NCBI GenBank assembly: GCA_947493145.1
Contig: CANLPZ010000001.1
Span: 1,330,501 to 1,394,500 of the forward strand
DNA: 64,000 nt
Direction of reading: 5' to 3'
DNA from: an uncultured Paracoccaceae bacterium
Lineage (GTDB): Bacteria > Pseudomonadota > Alphaproteobacteria > Rhodobacterales > Rhodobacteraceae
A program made the translations under genes and the position numbers. Shown here piece after piece: positions 38,682 through 49,423 of the stretch (positions are counted from its first letter, which is position 1; each line of letters begins with the position of its first letter). The notes below the pieces were generated by a model. That model searched no databases and was not told the origin of the DNA. It worked only from the letters and a program-made list of their open reading frames with translations.

Positions 38682-39158
38682 TCAATGCTTGGTCCATCCT
38701 GACGGTTCATGGGTTGGTTGTTTTTTGTGAGTAATGTCTTCGAAATCGGCATCAATTGGGCTGTCGTTACGTTTCTGCGATTGTTCCATGTCTCCAAACG
38801 CGAAACTTTGAACATTAACGCGGGATTTGGCGTAGTTGAAAACAGCGGTCCGAACAAACGGGACCAAAAGCGAAAACCCAACTGCATCTGTGAAAAACCC
38901 AGGTGTTAGTAAAAGTGCACCAGCGACCAAGATCATCGCACCATGTGCCAAAGGTTCGGCGGGGTTTTGCAGGTTTTGAAAAGAAGACCGCACATTTCCC
39001 ATGGCCATGATACCTTGGTTGCGGACAAGCCAAGTTCCAAGCATGGCCGTTAAAACCACGATCAAAAGTGTTGGCCATAGCCCAATGAATCCACCCAATT
39101 GGATGAACAAAGCAATTTCAATGAGCGGAACCGCAACAAATAGAAAAAACAGCCACAT
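38682..39158 (-). CDS. fxsA: FxsA-family membrane protein
   Basis: A 158-residue inner-membrane protein with about three helices (WLFFLFVAVPLIEIALFIQL, a second pair with GLWPTLLIVVLTAMLGT, and a segment rich in GALLLTPGFFTDAVGF). The TPGFxTDxxG box is diagnostic of FxsA, a protein whose E. coli member affects T7 phage exclusion. Function in alphaproteobacteria unknown. The tail carries charged, soluble residues. Divergent from the Tim44-like gene. Confidence 0.88.
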   Translation of the reverse strand: MWLFFLFVAVPLIEIALFIQLGGFIGLWPTLLIVVLTAMLGTWLVRNQGIMAMGNVRSSFQNLQNPAEPLAHGAMILVAGALLLTPGFFTDAVGFSLLVPFVRTAVFNYAKSRVNVQSFAFGDMEQSQKRNDSPIDADFEDITHKKQPTHEPSGWTKH

Positions 39159-39273
39159 TTTGAGCCTCTGGAATATTCAAGTGATTAGGATGTCGTCACA
39201 GTGGACTTGACCCCATTGCTGACATACATATGTGCTTTGTAATACAGTTTCCAAGACCCAACGCGAGGAACAC

Positions 39274-39930
39274 ATGAACGGCCCTATTATTCAGCTTTTA
39301 GTACTGGCAGGTATTGCAGTTTTTTTGATCCTCAAATTGCGCAGCGTGTTAGGAACGCGCGAAGGGTATGAAAAGCCGTTTGAACAAGAAAAACCAAAAC
39401 CATCACGTCGGTCATCGTTTGAGGTGATTGATGGTGGGCCAGATTTGGACATCACGGACCACGTTCCGGACGGATCAGACGCCGCGAAGGCTTTGGCTGC
39501 GATGAAAGGCAAAGAAAACAGCTTTACTGTGAATGAATTTTTGCGCGGCGCGCGTGGTGCCTACGAAATGATCCTGATGGGATTTGAAAGCGGTGATTTG
39601 GGATCGATCAAACAATTTTTGTCCGACGACGTCTATGAAAGCTTTGCCGCTGTGGTCGCCGATCGCGAGAAAAAAGGTTTGACCGTTGAGGCGAACTTTA
39701 TCGGAATTTCTGAACTGGCATTGCATGATGCCACATTTGATAAATCCACGAATGAAGGCGAAGTATCCGTCCGCTATATTGGGGAACTGACATCGGTTGT
39801 GCGCGACAAAGGTGGCGACATTGTCGAGGGTGATGAGAAAAAGGTAATCCGTCAAAAAGACGTTTGGACGTTTGCGCGGACAATGGGATCTAACGATCCA
39901 AACTGGCTGCTTGTCGCGACAGGCGAATGA
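39274..39930 (+). CDS. Tim44/TimA-like membrane-bound protein
   Basis: A 218-residue protein with one N-terminal helix (NGPIIQLLVLAGIAVFLILK) followed by a soluble Tim44-like domain: FTVNEFLRGARGAYEMI, AFESGDLGSIKQFLSDD-like turns and QKDVWTFARTMGSNDPNWLL near the end. Bacterial TimA is related to mitochondrial Tim44; its task is not well known. Start at 39274 (GAGGAA upstream) excludes a 14-codon extension. It overlaps mltA by 4 bp. Upstream is a divergent gap with fxsA. Confidence 0.85.
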   Translation: MNGPIIQLLVLAGIAVFLILKLRSVLGTREGYEKPFEQEKPKPSRRSSFEVIDGGPDLDITDHVPDGSDAAKALAAMKGKENSFTVNEFLRGARGAYEMILMGFESGDLGSIKQFLSDDVYESFAAVVADREKKGLTVEANFIGISELALHDATFDKSTNEGEVSVRYIGELTSVVRDKGGDIVEGDEKKVIRQKDVWTFARTMGSNDPNWLLVATGE

Positions 39931-40946
39931 TTAAGTCCGCACTGTCGGCGGTAATGCTTGCGGGGGCGGTAATGGCAGAACCGACATATAAAGTTTTGGA
40001 ATTTTCTGACCTTGATGGTTGGGACGCAGATGACCACTCCGCTGCGCTTACCGTGTTTTTAAATACGTGTAATGATATCAAAGATCCGTCTTGGTCCGAT
40101 ATTTGCGATCTTGCAAAAACCACGCCACCAGCGCGTGGTTTTTTTGAAACCTTGTTTAAACCGGTTTTAATTGAGGATGAAAAAGACGCTCTTTTTACAG
40201 GTTACTATGAACCAGAACTTCGCGGGTCGACAAAACGCGAGGGACCCTATCAGTTTCCAATCTACCAGAAACCAGATGACATCGTGTCGGGTGAGCCTTG
40301 GTTAACGCGACGCGAAATTCAGGAACAAAATGCGATGGTGGGTAAAGGGCTTGAAATTGCTTATGCCGACGATGCATTCGACGTCTTTTCTCTACAAATC
40401 CAAGGCTCTGGCCGCGTTAGATTACCAGACGGAACGTTCATTCGCGTTGGGTATGGGGGTTCAAACGGTCGCAAATACAGTTCCGTGGGAAAAATACTGA
40501 TTGAACGGGGTGTATTCGAAGCACATGAAGTGTCTGCTGATCGCATTCGAAAATGGGTTCGTGACAACCCCAATGATGGCGCAGAGCTGCTCAGAGAGAA
40601 CGATAGTTTTGTGTTCTTTCGAACGGTAAACGAAGTTCCAGCCGATCAAGGGCCATTGGGTGCAATGAATAGATCAGTTACGCCAATGCGAACGCTTGCT
40701 GTTGACCCATCAATTACAAAACTGGGTGCACCGGTTTGGCTGGAAAAAAACGGACGTGATCCGTTGCGCCGTCTTATGATTGCACAGGATACGGGCTCCG
40801 CGATAAAAGGCGCGCAGCGGGCTGATATTTTTTATGGGACCGGTAAATCCGCAGGCAAAGCGGCTGGCGCAATCAAAGATGGAGGTCGTATGATTGTTCT
40901 TCTTCCGACCCAGCTTGCGTATGCCAAAGCATCCGGAGACATCTAA
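39927..40946 (+). CDS. mltA: Membrane-bound lytic transglycosylase A
   Basis: Cleaves the MurNAc-GlcNAc bond of peptidoglycan, leaving anhydro-MurNAc. The 339-residue protein has a short signal peptide (residues 1-18, cut AVMA|EP), and no Cys lipobox. The body contains GYYEPELRGSTKREG, the substrate-cleft VFSLQIQGSGRVRLPDGTF and the 3D-domain sequence AQDTGSAIKGAQRADIFYG with catalytic Asp. Overlaps the Tim44-like gene by 4 bp and touches the smr gene by one base. Outer-membrane anchoring is therefore uncertain here. Confidence 0.93.
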   Translation: MIKSALSAVMLAGAVMAEPTYKVLEFSDLDGWDADDHSAALTVFLNTCNDIKDPSWSDICDLAKTTPPARGFFETLFKPVLIEDEKDALFTGYYEPELRGSTKREGPYQFPIYQKPDDIVSGEPWLTRREIQEQNAMVGKGLEIAYADDAFDVFSLQIQGSGRVRLPDGTFIRVGYGGSNGRKYSSVGKILIERGVFEAHEVSADRIRKWVRDNPNDGAELLRENDSFVFFRTVNEVPADQGPLGAMNRSVTPMRTLAVDPSITKLGAPVWLEKNGRDPLRRLMIAQDTGSAIKGAQRADIFYGTGKSAGKAAGAIKDGGRMIVLLPTQLAYAKASGDI

Positions 40947-41545
40947 TGTCGCGCCGAAAACCAAGAGGCCTAACCAAAGAAGAAGAAGCGCTTTGGTCGG
41001 AAGTTGCGCGGCGGACGGAACGGATCGAACGTATGCCGACATCTTTGACACAGAAAGAAACGGCTTCTGAGAAACCGAAAAACCCCAAACCCAAAATTCA
41101 AAGGCCAATAAAGCCTTTCAAGGTGGGGTCGGCGAAAAAACCATCAATCAAAAATGATGTTTTGCCGACGCTTTCGGATCGTTTGGCGGCCGCGCCTATA
41201 CAAATGGATCACAAAGATTTTGGTCGGATGCGTCGTGGAAAATTGACGCCAGAGGGTCGTATTGATCTGCACGGAATGACGTTATCAGAAGCACATCCGG
41301 CATTGTTGTCGTTTGTTATGTCAGCTCATGCTGCGGGAAAACGGTTGGTTTTGGTAATCACTGGTAAGGGAAAAGATCGTGATGATCTTGGTCCTATACC
41401 AGTGCGTCGCGGTGTGCTTCGGCACCAAGTGCCGCAATGGTTGGCACAAGCACCGCTTTCCAGTTTGGTTTTACAAGTAAGCGAAGCCCACGGAAAACAC
41501 GGTGGTGGTGGCGCATATTACGTTTATCTACGTCGTAAACGATAA
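40946..41545 (+). CDS. Smr-domain protein
   Basis: A 199-residue protein. A basic, proline- and lysine-rich N-terminal third is followed by the Smr domain at about residues 90-199 with IDLHGMTLSEAHPALL, LVLVITGKGKDRD and the Gly-rich [15 protein letters not shown]. Smr domains are often nucleases; the domain contains the DLHG motif. Follows mltA with one shared base. The 3' end overlaps the convergent MFS gene by 18 bp. Confidence 0.88.
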   Translation: MSRRKPRGLTKEEEALWSEVARRTERIERMPTSLTQKETASEKPKNPKPKIQRPIKPFKVGSAKKPSIKNDVLPTLSDRLAAAPIQMDHKDFGRMRRGKLTPEGRIDLHGMTLSEAHPALLSFVMSAHAAGKRLVLVITGKGKDRDDLGPIPVRRGVLRHQVPQWLAQAPLSSLVLQVSEAHGKHGGGGAYYVYLRRKR

Positions 41546-42751
41546 CGATGATCTAATACGCGAAACACCAAATGCCGCTGCCGCGGATGATAATAGAAAA
41601 TACAATGCGATCCAGCCAAATTGAGTGTCGAGCGAAACGCCATTATCTATGTAATATCCGGTGACAAGTGGACCAATTGCCGAGCCAAAAACAGTGACGG
41701 CTGTTACCGCCGCCCTGATAGATCCCAAATATTCAGTTCCATAAACCTCTGCCCAAAAAGCGCTGGGGACTGCTGAATTCGCTCCAGATGTTATCGCCAT
41801 TATCATTAACGCAATTGCCGCACCCGTTGGGGTTTCTGTAAATCCGAAAAATATAAATGCGATTGCAATGGGGATTTGAAATATTGGGAACAATCGGTGC
41901 GCCCCGTATTTGTCAACGGCCCAACCTGCAATCAACATGGCTGTTATCCCTGAAAAACTGTACACAGGAAAAAGCGCAACGATGTTGACGTGGCTCCACC
42001 CCTTAACATCGGCATAGTGGACGTGGTGGAAAAAGAATGCGGTAATAAATGCCGAAATTCCAAAAATTGTCGGAAACACGCACCAGAATAGAGGGTGTTT
42101 CAGGCTTTCTAATCGAGTCCAATGTTGGCCATTCATTCCGATTGATTTGTTTTCTTTTGCGACAGATTTTGGTGTTCGCTCTTTCGCCAACAGCACGCGT
42201 AACAAGGGGGCCATGGCAAAAACGAATAAAGCACAACCAATCCACAAAGTCCGCCATTCGAATACCGCAAGAAGACCAACGAAAACTAAGGGTAAAAAAG
42301 CTTCGCCAAAAGAAATTCCAAGCGATGCAATCGACAATGCCTTTCCACGTGTGGCGACGTACCAGCGTGCCATAGACACTTGGGAAATGTGGCTTGCCAA
42401 TCCTTGACCAAACAACCGCATTAAGAAAATTGCGATGACCAACATTGCGACATGCGATGCCGTAGCAAGTGTTAGACACGCAAAGCCTAAACCAATAAAT
42501 ACCAACGGTCCTAAATTGCGGACACGGAAAATGTCGGCGAGACTGCCGGCCCAAATCATAATAAGTGCAGAGGCCATCGTGCCAATGGAATACAAGCCGC
42601 CCCATTCGCCGTGAGATAAGTCGAAGCTGTTGCGAATTTCTTCTGAAAAGACAGAAATAAAAAACGTCTGTCCAAAGCTAGAGATAAAGGCAAGCAACGC
42701 CCCGGCCGACAACCATTTGGCATTCGACCGGAGAAAATTTTGGAAACTCAT
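41528..42751 (-). CDS. MFS transporter
   Basis: A 407-residue major facilitator with about 12 helices. The N-half contains a [13 protein letters not shown] loop-like motif after helix 2, and the C-half has [14 protein letters not shown] loop sequence ([15 protein letters not shown]). Substrate unknown; sequences of this kind resemble monocarboxylate or oxalate/formate-type exchangers, but that is only a guess. It follows hslU by a 4-bp overlap, so it is expressed with the hslVU protease. Confidence 0.8.
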   Translation of the reverse strand: MSFQNFLRSNAKWLSAGALLAFISSFGQTFFISVFSEEIRNSFDLSHGEWGGLYSIGTMASALIMIWAGSLADIFRVRNLGPLVFIGLGFACLTLATASHVAMLVIAIFLMRLFGQGLASHISQVSMARWYVATRGKALSIASLGISFGEAFLPLVFVGLLAVFEWRTLWIGCALFVFAMAPLLRVLLAKERTPKSVAKENKSIGMNGQHWTRLESLKHPLFWCVFPTIFGISAFITAFFFHHVHYADVKGWSHVNIVALFPVYSFSGITAMLIAGWAVDKYGAHRLFPIFQIPIAIAFIFFGFTETPTGAAIALMIMAITSGANSAVPSAFWAEVYGTEYLGSIRAAVTAVTVFGSAIGPLVTGYYIDNGVSLDTQFGWIALYFLLSSAAAAFGVSRIRSSLSFTT

Positions 42752-44052
42752 AGAACGTAACGGCTGACGTCTGTTGATTTCGTAAGTTCACCAAGGTTCT
42801 CCTCGACAAACTTCGCATTCACTTCAAAACTTTGACCAGATTTATCAGGGGCAGAAAATGAAAGCTCTTCGAAAACGCGTTCTAAAACTGTGTACAGTCG
42901 ACGTGCACCGATATTTTCGACCGTCTCGTTTACATCAGCCGCAATTTTGGCAAGCGCTTGGATGCCGTCATCGGAAAAAGTTACAGTGACATCTTCGGTT
43001 TTCATCAGTGCAGAATATTGACGTGTTAATGCATTGTCGGTTTCGGTTAGAATCCGAACGAAGTCTTCTTCTGTCAGCGCCCGAAGGTTTACGCGGATCG
43101 GTAAGCGCCCTTGCAGTTCTGGCAAAAGATCGGACGGCTTTGCAATATGAAATGCACCGGAAGCAATAAACAGGATATGATCTGTCTTTACCGGTCCGTG
43201 TTTTGTTGAAACGGTGGTTCCCTCGATCAGTGGCAATAAATCGCGTTGCACGCCTTCGCGCGATACATCTGCACCGCGGGCGTCAGAGCGCGCACAAACT
43301 TTGTCGATTTCGTCTAGGAATACGATGCCGTTTTGTTGGACTGCCTCTAATGCCGTCTTATTTACGGTTTCATCATCCAGAATTTTGTCAGCTTCTTCAC
43401 CGATCAAAATTTCATAGCTTTGCGCAACTGTCATGCGCTTCTTAACGGTCCGACCACCAAGTGCTTTGCCAAAGATATCCCCAAGGTTCATCATGGATGC
43501 ACCACCTGGTTGACCCGGAATTTCAAAGCCCTGCATTGGGTTCGATGTGTCGGCAACTTCAAGATCAATAACAGTGTCGTCCAATTCGCCAGCAATTAGC
43601 TTTTTACGGAACATATCGCGCGTCCCTTGACGCGCGTCTTCACCAGCGATGGCTGTAACCACGCGTTCTTGCGCTGCTTCGTGGGCTTTGGCTTTGACGT
43701 CTTCGCGCATGTATTCGCGCGTATCAGTGATGGCCACGTCGACCAAGTCACGGATAATTTGTTCCACATCACGGCCGACATAGCCGACTTCGGTAAACTT
43801 TGTTGCCTCTACTTTGATAAACGGCGCACGTGCAAGCTTTGCCAATCGGCGCGAAATTTCAGTTTTCCCCACACCAGTTGGTCCGATCATCAGGATATTT
43901 TTAGGGTAAACTTCATCACGTAAGTCGTCAGATAATTGTTTGCGTCGCCAACGGTTGCGGAGCGCAACGCCAACTGCACGTTTTGCATCATTTTGACCGA
44001 CGATAAATCGATCCAGTTCTGATACGATTTCACGGGGAGTAAGGTCTGTCAT
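42748..44052 (-). CDS. hslU: HslU ATPase of the HslUV protease
   Basis: AAA+ unfoldase of the HslUV peptidase. The 434-residue protein opens with [20 protein letters not shown], then Walker [27 protein letters not shown] (pore loop) and Walker [13 protein letters not shown]. Downstream of hslV by 3 bp; overlaps the MFS gene by 4 bp. Confidence 0.97.
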   Translation of the reverse strand: MTDLTPREIVSELDRFIVGQNDAKRAVGVALRNRWRRKQLSDDLRDEVYPKNILMIGPTGVGKTEISRRLAKLARAPFIKVEATKFTEVGYVGRDVEQIIRDLVDVAITDTREYMREDVKAKAHEAAQERVVTAIAGEDARQGTRDMFRKKLIAGELDDTVIDLEVADTSNPMQGFEIPGQPGGASMMNLGDIFGKALGGRTVKKRMTVAQSYEILIGEEADKILDDETVNKTALEAVQQNGIVFLDEIDKVCARSDARGADVSREGVQRDLLPLIEGTTVSTKHGPVKTDHILFIASGAFHIAKPSDLLPELQGRLPIRVNLRALTEEDFVRILTETDNALTRQYSALMKTEDVTVTFSDDGIQALAKIAADVNETVENIGARRLYTVLERVFEELSFSAPDKSGQSFEVNAKFVEENLGELTKSTDVSRYVL

Positions 44053-44055
44053 TGA

Positions 44056-44622
44056 TTAGTCTTTCTTTGCAGAAATTGTTTCGACGGTCAGGCGACCATT
44101 TGTGTAAACACAAATATCAGCGGCGATCGCCATCGCATCGCGTGCAATCGTTTCGGCATCTTTTTTGCTGTCCATCATTCCACGTGCTGCAGCAAGGGCG
44201 AAATTTCCGCCCGATCCAATTGCCGTTACATCATGTTCTGGTTCTAAAACGTCACCAGCGCCAGTGATCACCAATAATTCTGTTCCGTCGGAAACAATCA
44301 ACATAGCTTCAAGTTTTTGAAGATATTTGTCGGTTCGCCAATCCTTGGCCAATTCGACAGACGCACGGGCCAATTGACCTGGTGTGGCTTCCAGTTTTGC
44401 CTCTAACCTTTCAAGCAGTGTAAATGCATCTGCCGTTGATCCGGCAAAACCAACAACCACATCATGCCCACCTGGTGAAAATCGACGCACTTTTCGCGCA
44501 GTGCCTTTTATCACAGTTTGGCCAAGGCTCACTTGCCCGTCGCCCGCGATTACAACACGGCCGTCTTTTTTTACGCCGATAATTGTTGTTCCATGCCAAC
44601 CGGGAAAATCTGTGTCTGACAT
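44056..44622 (-). CDS. hslV: HslV peptidase
   Basis: Threonine peptidase of the HslUV complex. The 188-residue precursor begins [20 protein letters not shown]; the catalytic Thr is exposed after processing before TTIIG. The proteasome-like core contains [25 protein letters not shown] ribosome site 6 bases before the start. Divergent from the KpsS-like gene across a 95-bp gap. Confidence 0.96.
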   Translation of the reverse strand: MSDTDFPGWHGTTIIGVKKDGRVVIAGDGQVSLGQTVIKGTARKVRRFSPGGHDVVVGFAGSTADAFTLLERLEAKLEATPGQLARASVELAKDWRTDKYLQKLEAMLIVSDGTELLVITGAGDVLEPEHDVTAIGSGGNFALAAARGMMDSKKDAETIARDAMAIAADICVYTNGRLTVETISAKKD

Positions 44623-44717
44623 ATGCGCCTCCGTTTTTGTGAACCCTATATGGCGATGGTTTTGCTGGCAAACAAGTCAGGCTTGTGGGAACAGATTTGG
44701 CACGGTACCAGATAGGC

Positions 44718-45629
44718 ATGGAAAAACGCCCAAATCTGTCGATCTATTTACACAAACAGCTTCGAGCGCGCGCAAAAGCCGGCGAACATAATTTTCTTAA
44801 TAAAGTCGTAGAAATCGCAAGCGAAGCCGGTGTCGAGGCGCGATTTAAGCCAGATGAATTTTCACAACGATTGGGATCTATCAGACGAAACGAATACGCG
44901 TTGTTTCATATGCGCGAACCGTTGGGCGAAAACAGTCTTTGTTTCAGGCGCGTTTATTTTTATCCGTTTTGGCAAATTGAAAAAACCAATGAACGCTGGA
45001 ATTGGGATACGGCAAAAACCGAATTTTCGGGTTTGGATGTCGATCAAAACGAAATCGATCGGTTTTTTGATCACTGGAAGAACACCCATTTTCCGGAGAT
45101 TCAAGCTTCGTCGGAAGGGTTCGTTTACGTCCCGTTGCAAGGTGTGTTGACGAAAAAACGCAGCTTTCAATCGATGTCGCCCATTGAGATGATCAAACAA
45201 TTGGCGAAATCCGAGCGACATCGGACAATATTTGTGACACTGCACCCAAATGAAACATATTCGTCTGATGAGATTTCTGAATTACAAAGTACAATCGAAA
45301 AATTTCCGAACCTGAATTTATCAGATGAGTCTGCAAACCGGTTATCGTCAGCCTGCGAATATATCGTTACTCAAAACTCAGGTACGGCATTTAAGGCGTT
45401 TTTTCTTGAAAAGCCTACGATCCTCTGCGCGGGCGTTGATTTTCATCACATCACTGTTGATGCGGGGAACGTTGGTATGTCTGAGGCCGTGAAACGCGTG
45501 ATCGAACATAAACCGGATTACAAATCCTATGTGTATTGGTTTTTGCAAAACCAAGCGATCAACGCTGGTAAACCTGACGCAAAAGAGAAAATTCGGAAAC
45601 GCCTGCGCCACCTTGGGTGGCAATTATAA
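44718..45629 (+). CDS. KpsS-like capsule polysaccharide protein, uncertain function
   Basis: A 303-residue protein with no firm name. It has no signal peptide or membrane helix. The C-terminal part, SACEYIVTQNSGTAFKAFFL followed by EKPTILCAGVDFHH, resembles the donor-binding end of KpsS/KpsC-type Kdo transferases, where an invariant NSTVG-like loop is followed by a GKP turn. The N-terminal half (NKVVEIASEAGVEARF) is less conserved. Start at 44718 chosen because the upstream GTG gives an odd N-terminus; the ribosome site is weak. It stands alone, next to hslV, with no other polysaccharide genes nearby. A bidirectional terminator follows. Confidence 0.55.
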   Translation: MEKRPNLSIYLHKQLRARAKAGEHNFLNKVVEIASEAGVEARFKPDEFSQRLGSIRRNEYALFHMREPLGENSLCFRRVYFYPFWQIEKTNERWNWDTAKTEFSGLDVDQNEIDRFFDHWKNTHFPEIQASSEGFVYVPLQGVLTKKRSFQSMSPIEMIKQLAKSERHRTIFVTLHPNETYSSDEISELQSTIEKFPNLNLSDESANRLSSACEYIVTQNSGTAFKAFFLEKPTILCAGVDFHHITVDAGNVGMSEAVKRVIEHKPDYKSYVYWFLQNQAINAGKPDAKEKIRKRLRHLGWQL

Positions 45630-45661
45630 AAAAGGCGCCCAATTTAGGACGCCTTTTTTGA
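45629..45661. terminator. Bidirectional intrinsic terminator between the KpsS-like gene and trxA
   Basis: AAAAGGCG, then a short CC/GG inner stem, then CGCCTTTT with A-runs before and T-runs after, so that U-tracts follow the stem on both strands. It can end both the rightward KpsS-like transcript and the leftward trxA transcript. Confidence 0.85.
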
Positions 45662-45676
45662 AGTATTATACTTGGA

Positions 45677-45997
45677 TTAGATGGATTCTTCGATCCAAGA
45701 TTGCAAAGCCGCCTTTGGTGCAGCGCCTGCTTTGTTAGAAACGATTTGCCCGTCTTTGTAGATGAACAGTGCAGGAATACCGCGAACACCGACTTGAGCC
45801 GCGACACCTTGGTGATCATCAACGTTCACTTTGACGATTTTCACTTTGTCTGCCATCTCGTCAGAAAGCTCTTCAAGCGCTGGGCCAATTTGTTTACACG
45901 GGCCGCACCATTCAGCCCAAAAATCTACCAATACCGGAAGATCAGATTTCAAAACTTCTGTTTCAAAAGTTTCGTCAGATACTGCGACAGTTGCCAT
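45677..45997 (-). CDS. trxA: Thioredoxin
   Basis: Cytoplasmic disulfide reductase. The 106-residue protein has [18 protein letters not shown], the CGPC active site, and the cis-Pro region [18 protein letters not shown] precedes the start by 8 bases. Last gene of the tsaE-amgK-murU-addB-addA-trxA direction, 69 bp after addA. Ends at a bidirectional terminator. Confidence 0.96.
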   Translation of the reverse strand: MATVAVSDETFETEVLKSDLPVLVDFWAEWCGPCKQIGPALEELSDEMADKVKIVKVNVDDHQGVAAQVGVRGIPALFIYKDGQIVSNKAGAAPKAALQSWIEESI

Positions 45998-46066
45998 TCG
46001 AATTCTCCCGAATAAAGGCCAATACATAGGTTCAGGGACAGAACCTATGTACCCAAAGCCCAAGCG

Positions 46067-49000
46067 TCAAGATGATGTATGTCGTGACAATGCTTTCCTC
46101 ACGATGTCGTGTGGTAAGGGGACTAGTTTAGCAGTTCGCGTCCATAAAACCGCAACCTCAATTTTCTTGTTTGCATAGATTTGCTCCAGTGCCTCAAGGT
46201 AAGCCCCCATTTGGCGAAGCACACCTTCTGGAATTTTTGCAGGATCGTTTGTGGTGACAGGGTTGGATTTGAAATCTACAGCAAGAACCTTGTTATCCTC
46301 TACAATCAAACGATCAACGATCCCATGAATCCGTGCGTGCCCCAGTGTTGGTATTTCCGCCGTAATTGGCACCTCGGCCATAGCAGTTTTTGCAAAGACA
46401 TGTGAAAGCTCAGATGATTTCAAAATACGTGATGCGTTTTCGACGAGTTCGCTAATTTCGTTGTCGTCTGCTATATTTTCACCATGTGAAAACAGAGATG
46501 TGGCAAGTTTGGGCCATTGAGTTTCAGGGTAATTTGGAAAATGTTCCAACAATAAATGAATCTGACGACCAAAGCGAAGGGCTTGGTCTTCGTCTGTCAT
46601 TTCATCTGTTCCACCGAAAGTTTTTGATCCACCCAAATCAGATGGGGATAAGGGTTTATGTTGTGTTGGAACGTCGCTTATTGGATCAAATTCCAATCGA
46701 CAAAGCTCTTCATGATCAGCAGGTGTTTGGCTTGGAAATTCTCCAATGTCCCATCCATTGTTTGTAAACCTAAGTGCGTCACCAGTGGGGCTTGTGAATG
46801 GGGCTGTTTGAACATTGGCCATTGCTGTTTGAATTGCGCCATACCACCCAGCGTCGCAACTTTTTTCATCCCCTGCGCCACAAACGATTAACCATTTTTC
46901 TGCGCGTGTCATTGCGACGTAAAGCAACCGATTTCGTTCTTCGTTCGCCAAATCACCATTGATATCCAAAATATCGTCAATTGCTCGAGGACGGTCCGGT
47001 TTCGAAGGTTTCCAAAGTGCAACGCCGTCGTTGGTGAGGATTTCGTTGGTGTTCCTATTTTGAGGTTTCGCCGTGTCTGGCATGATAACAATTGGCGCTT
47101 CCAGCCCTTTCGATCCATGTACTGTCATGACTCGGATTTGATTTGATGCGCTATCGACCTGACGTTTGATTTCGACATCGTCCGTGCGCATCCAAGATAA
47201 GAACCCTGTTAAACTTGGAACGCCGTTGCGTTCATATGCCAAAGCTTGGGCCAGCAACGCGTCAATTCCGTCTTGTGCTTCTTGTCCCAAGCGCGCCAGC
47301 AGACGTTCCCGCCCATTGTGTTTTGTCAGCAGCCGTTCAATTAGATCATACGGACGCAAAAAATCTGATACATCCCGCAAATCGTTCAGAACGTCGAGTG
47401 TTTCATTGTATTGATCTGTTTTTCCACGCAGTGCCTGCCATAGGAATTTTTCAGTTCGACGATGTGCCAAATCAAAAAGATTTTGTTCGGTCCAACCAAA
47501 AAGCGGTGACTTTAAAGCACAAGCCAACGATAGATCATCTTCTGGCAGTGCAAGAAACTCCAAGACTGCTGCAATGTCTTTGACCGCTAATTCACCCGCA
47601 ATTTTTAATCGATCAGCGCCAGCAATCGACAAGCCTTCGTTTTTGCAAGCACGGATAATTTCGTGAAACAACGGTGAACGCCGTTGAACCAAAACTAAAA
47701 AATCACCTTCGGAAATAGCGCGACGTCCCTCGCCATCTGGTAAGCTTTCGTGCGCAATCATGCGCGAAATTTCCTTGGCAATCTTTTCGGCAAGTACCAA
47801 GTTATGATTTCGGGCACTTTTTCGGTCCAGCGGTTCATACCATTTCAAATCGCTGTCTTCGGCGTCATCTTTTGGCTGAATAGGCCATAAATCAACGCGG
47901 CCCGGCATAGCGTCATGAAACGCTAAATGTTGGAGGTTTTTCCCAACACCATCAGCAGTTTCGTCGACAAAGGTTTTATCAACCAAATTCAAAACAGGGG
48001 ATGACGATCGGAACGAATAATCCAAAGTCAGGTTTTGTAAATCTTTGCCAACAGCAGTCAAACGTTCGCGAAATTCTTCTCGCATACGGTCAAATGATGC
48101 AGGATCGGCACCTTGGAACGAATAGATCGATTGTTTTTTGTCTCCGACTACAAAAATCGTACGCGCAACATCATCGCGTGTTCCCTCGCCTGTTGTGAAT
48201 TCTTCGGCGAGCAATTGAATAACGTCCCATTGCGCGGGGCTAGTGTCTTGGGCTTCGTCGACCAAAATATGATCGATACCGCCATCCAGGCGGAACAAAA
48301 CCCATTGTGCAACCAATGGATCGGTAAGTAATGCACGAGCCTTTAGGATCAAGTCATCAAAATCTAACCAGCCATGAAATGTTTTCCGAGAGCCATAGAT
48401 TTCAAGAAAGCGCTCAGCAAAGTCATACAACACTTTGGTTCGCGATCGGTTTTTCATCGCTAAAACCGTGTTCTTAGACAGCGCGATTTCGTGCATCCAT
48501 TGGTGAAGTAAATCGACGAAGTCTTCGCCTAACTCTTCAGCCGCTTTTTTAGTTGGAACACTCTTTGTCTTTGGGTCCAACCCGTCTTTCATCAAAAACA
48601 ATGACCAAAGGGTTTGTAAATCAGACGTCTTTGGATCATTCCAATCGACTGTCTTTAGTTGTTCGGCGATTTTGACCATTGTTGTCGAATGTCGCGATAA
48701 AACCGAAATCAAATTGGAAACATCTGAATCCGATATAAAGGAAAATACATTCGAAAGGATCGACTCAATCGTTTCTGTACCCGACAAACCAAGCAAATAA
48801 TTCAACTCAGCGTCGGAAGGTGGTTTTGACAGCAATTCTTTTGCGCGCACGATATCTGCGGTTAAGCTTGATACTTCGGCGCCTGTAAATTCAATTGCTA
48901 AACCGTCGACCAAGTGACGGTCAGTCCCTTTTGCCATGTCATCCAAAATTTCGTCGCGCAGCATTTCCGCCGAACGGTCGTCCATTTCAGTAAATTGCGG

Positions 49001-49423
49001 AGACACTTTCGCCTCTAACGGAAACCGTCGAAGGAGCGATGAACAAAATGAGTGGATGGTTTGGATTTTCAAACCACCTGGTGTTTCGATTGCACGCGCA
49101 AAAAGTCGCCTTGCTGTTAACAGTGTTTCGGATGTGATGTCTGCATCGTACCCCAACTCAAGCAAATCAGCCCGTAGCTCTGGATCCGCTAACATTGACC
49201 ATTTGCCCAGACGTTTGAACAAACGGTTTTGCATCTCGCTCGCTGCGGCTTTGGTATAGGTCAGGCATAAAATATGTTGTGGTTGAACCCCATCCAGCAG
49301 TAGACGCGCAACGCGATCCGTCAAAACGCGCGTTTTTCCGGACCCCGCATTGGCCGAAAGCCACGTCGATTTGTCAGGTGCAGCGGCCGCGATTTGTCGC
49401 AATGTGGCATCGTTCCGGATCAT
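46067..49423 (-). CDS. addA: AddA helicase-nuclease subunit
   Basis: UvrD-type helicase/nuclease of the AddAB complex, which processes double-strand breaks for recombination. The 1118-residue protein has Walker A SANAGSGKTRVLTDRVA, VDEAQDTSPAQWDV, DKKQSIYSFQGADP, TVHGSKGLEAPIV and the C-terminal RecB-type nuclease with AVDFKSNPV. Start at 49423 overlaps the addB stop by 4 bp. Confidence 0.95.
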   Translation of the reverse strand: MIRNDATLRQIAAAAPDKSTWLSANAGSGKTRVLTDRVARLLLDGVQPQHILCLTYTKAAASEMQNRLFKRLGKWSMLADPELRADLLELGYDADITSETLLTARRLFARAIETPGGLKIQTIHSFCSSLLRRFPLEAKVSPQFTEMDDRSAEMLRDEILDDMAKGTDRHLVDGLAIEFTGAEVSSLTADIVRAKELLSKPPSDAELNYLLGLSGTETIESILSNVFSFISDSDVSNLISVLSRHSTTMVKIAEQLKTVDWNDPKTSDLQTLWSLFLMKDGLDPKTKSVPTKKAAEELGEDFVDLLHQWMHEIALSKNTVLAMKNRSRTKVLYDFAERFLEIYGSRKTFHGWLDFDDLILKARALLTDPLVAQWVLFRLDGGIDHILVDEAQDTSPAQWDVIQLLAEEFTTGEGTRDDVARTIFVVGDKKQSIYSFQGADPASFDRMREEFRERLTAVGKDLQNLTLDYSFRSSSPVLNLVDKTFVDETADGVGKNLQHLAFHDAMPGRVDLWPIQPKDDAEDSDLKWYEPLDRKSARNHNLVLAEKIAKEISRMIAHESLPDGEGRRAISEGDFLVLVQRRSPLFHEIIRACKNEGLSIAGADRLKIAGELAVKDIAAVLEFLALPEDDLSLACALKSPLFGWTEQNLFDLAHRRTEKFLWQALRGKTDQYNETLDVLNDLRDVSDFLRPYDLIERLLTKHNGRERLLARLGQEAQDGIDALLAQALAYERNGVPSLTGFLSWMRTDDVEIKRQVDSASNQIRVMTVHGSKGLEAPIVIMPDTAKPQNRNTNEILTNDGVALWKPSKPDRPRAIDDILDINGDLANEERNRLLYVAMTRAEKWLIVCGAGDEKSCDAGWYGAIQTAMANVQTAPFTSPTGDALRFTNNGWDIGEFPSQTPADHEELCRLEFDPISDVPTQHKPLSPSDLGGSKTFGGTDEMTDEDQALRFGRQIHLLLEHFPNYPETQWPKLATSLFSHGENIADDNEISELVENASRILKSSELSHVFAKTAMAEVPITAEIPTLGHARIHGIVDRLIVEDNKVLAVDFKSNPVTTNDPAKIPEGVLRQMGAYLEALEQIYANKKIEVAVLWTRTAKLVPLPHDIVRKALSRHTSS

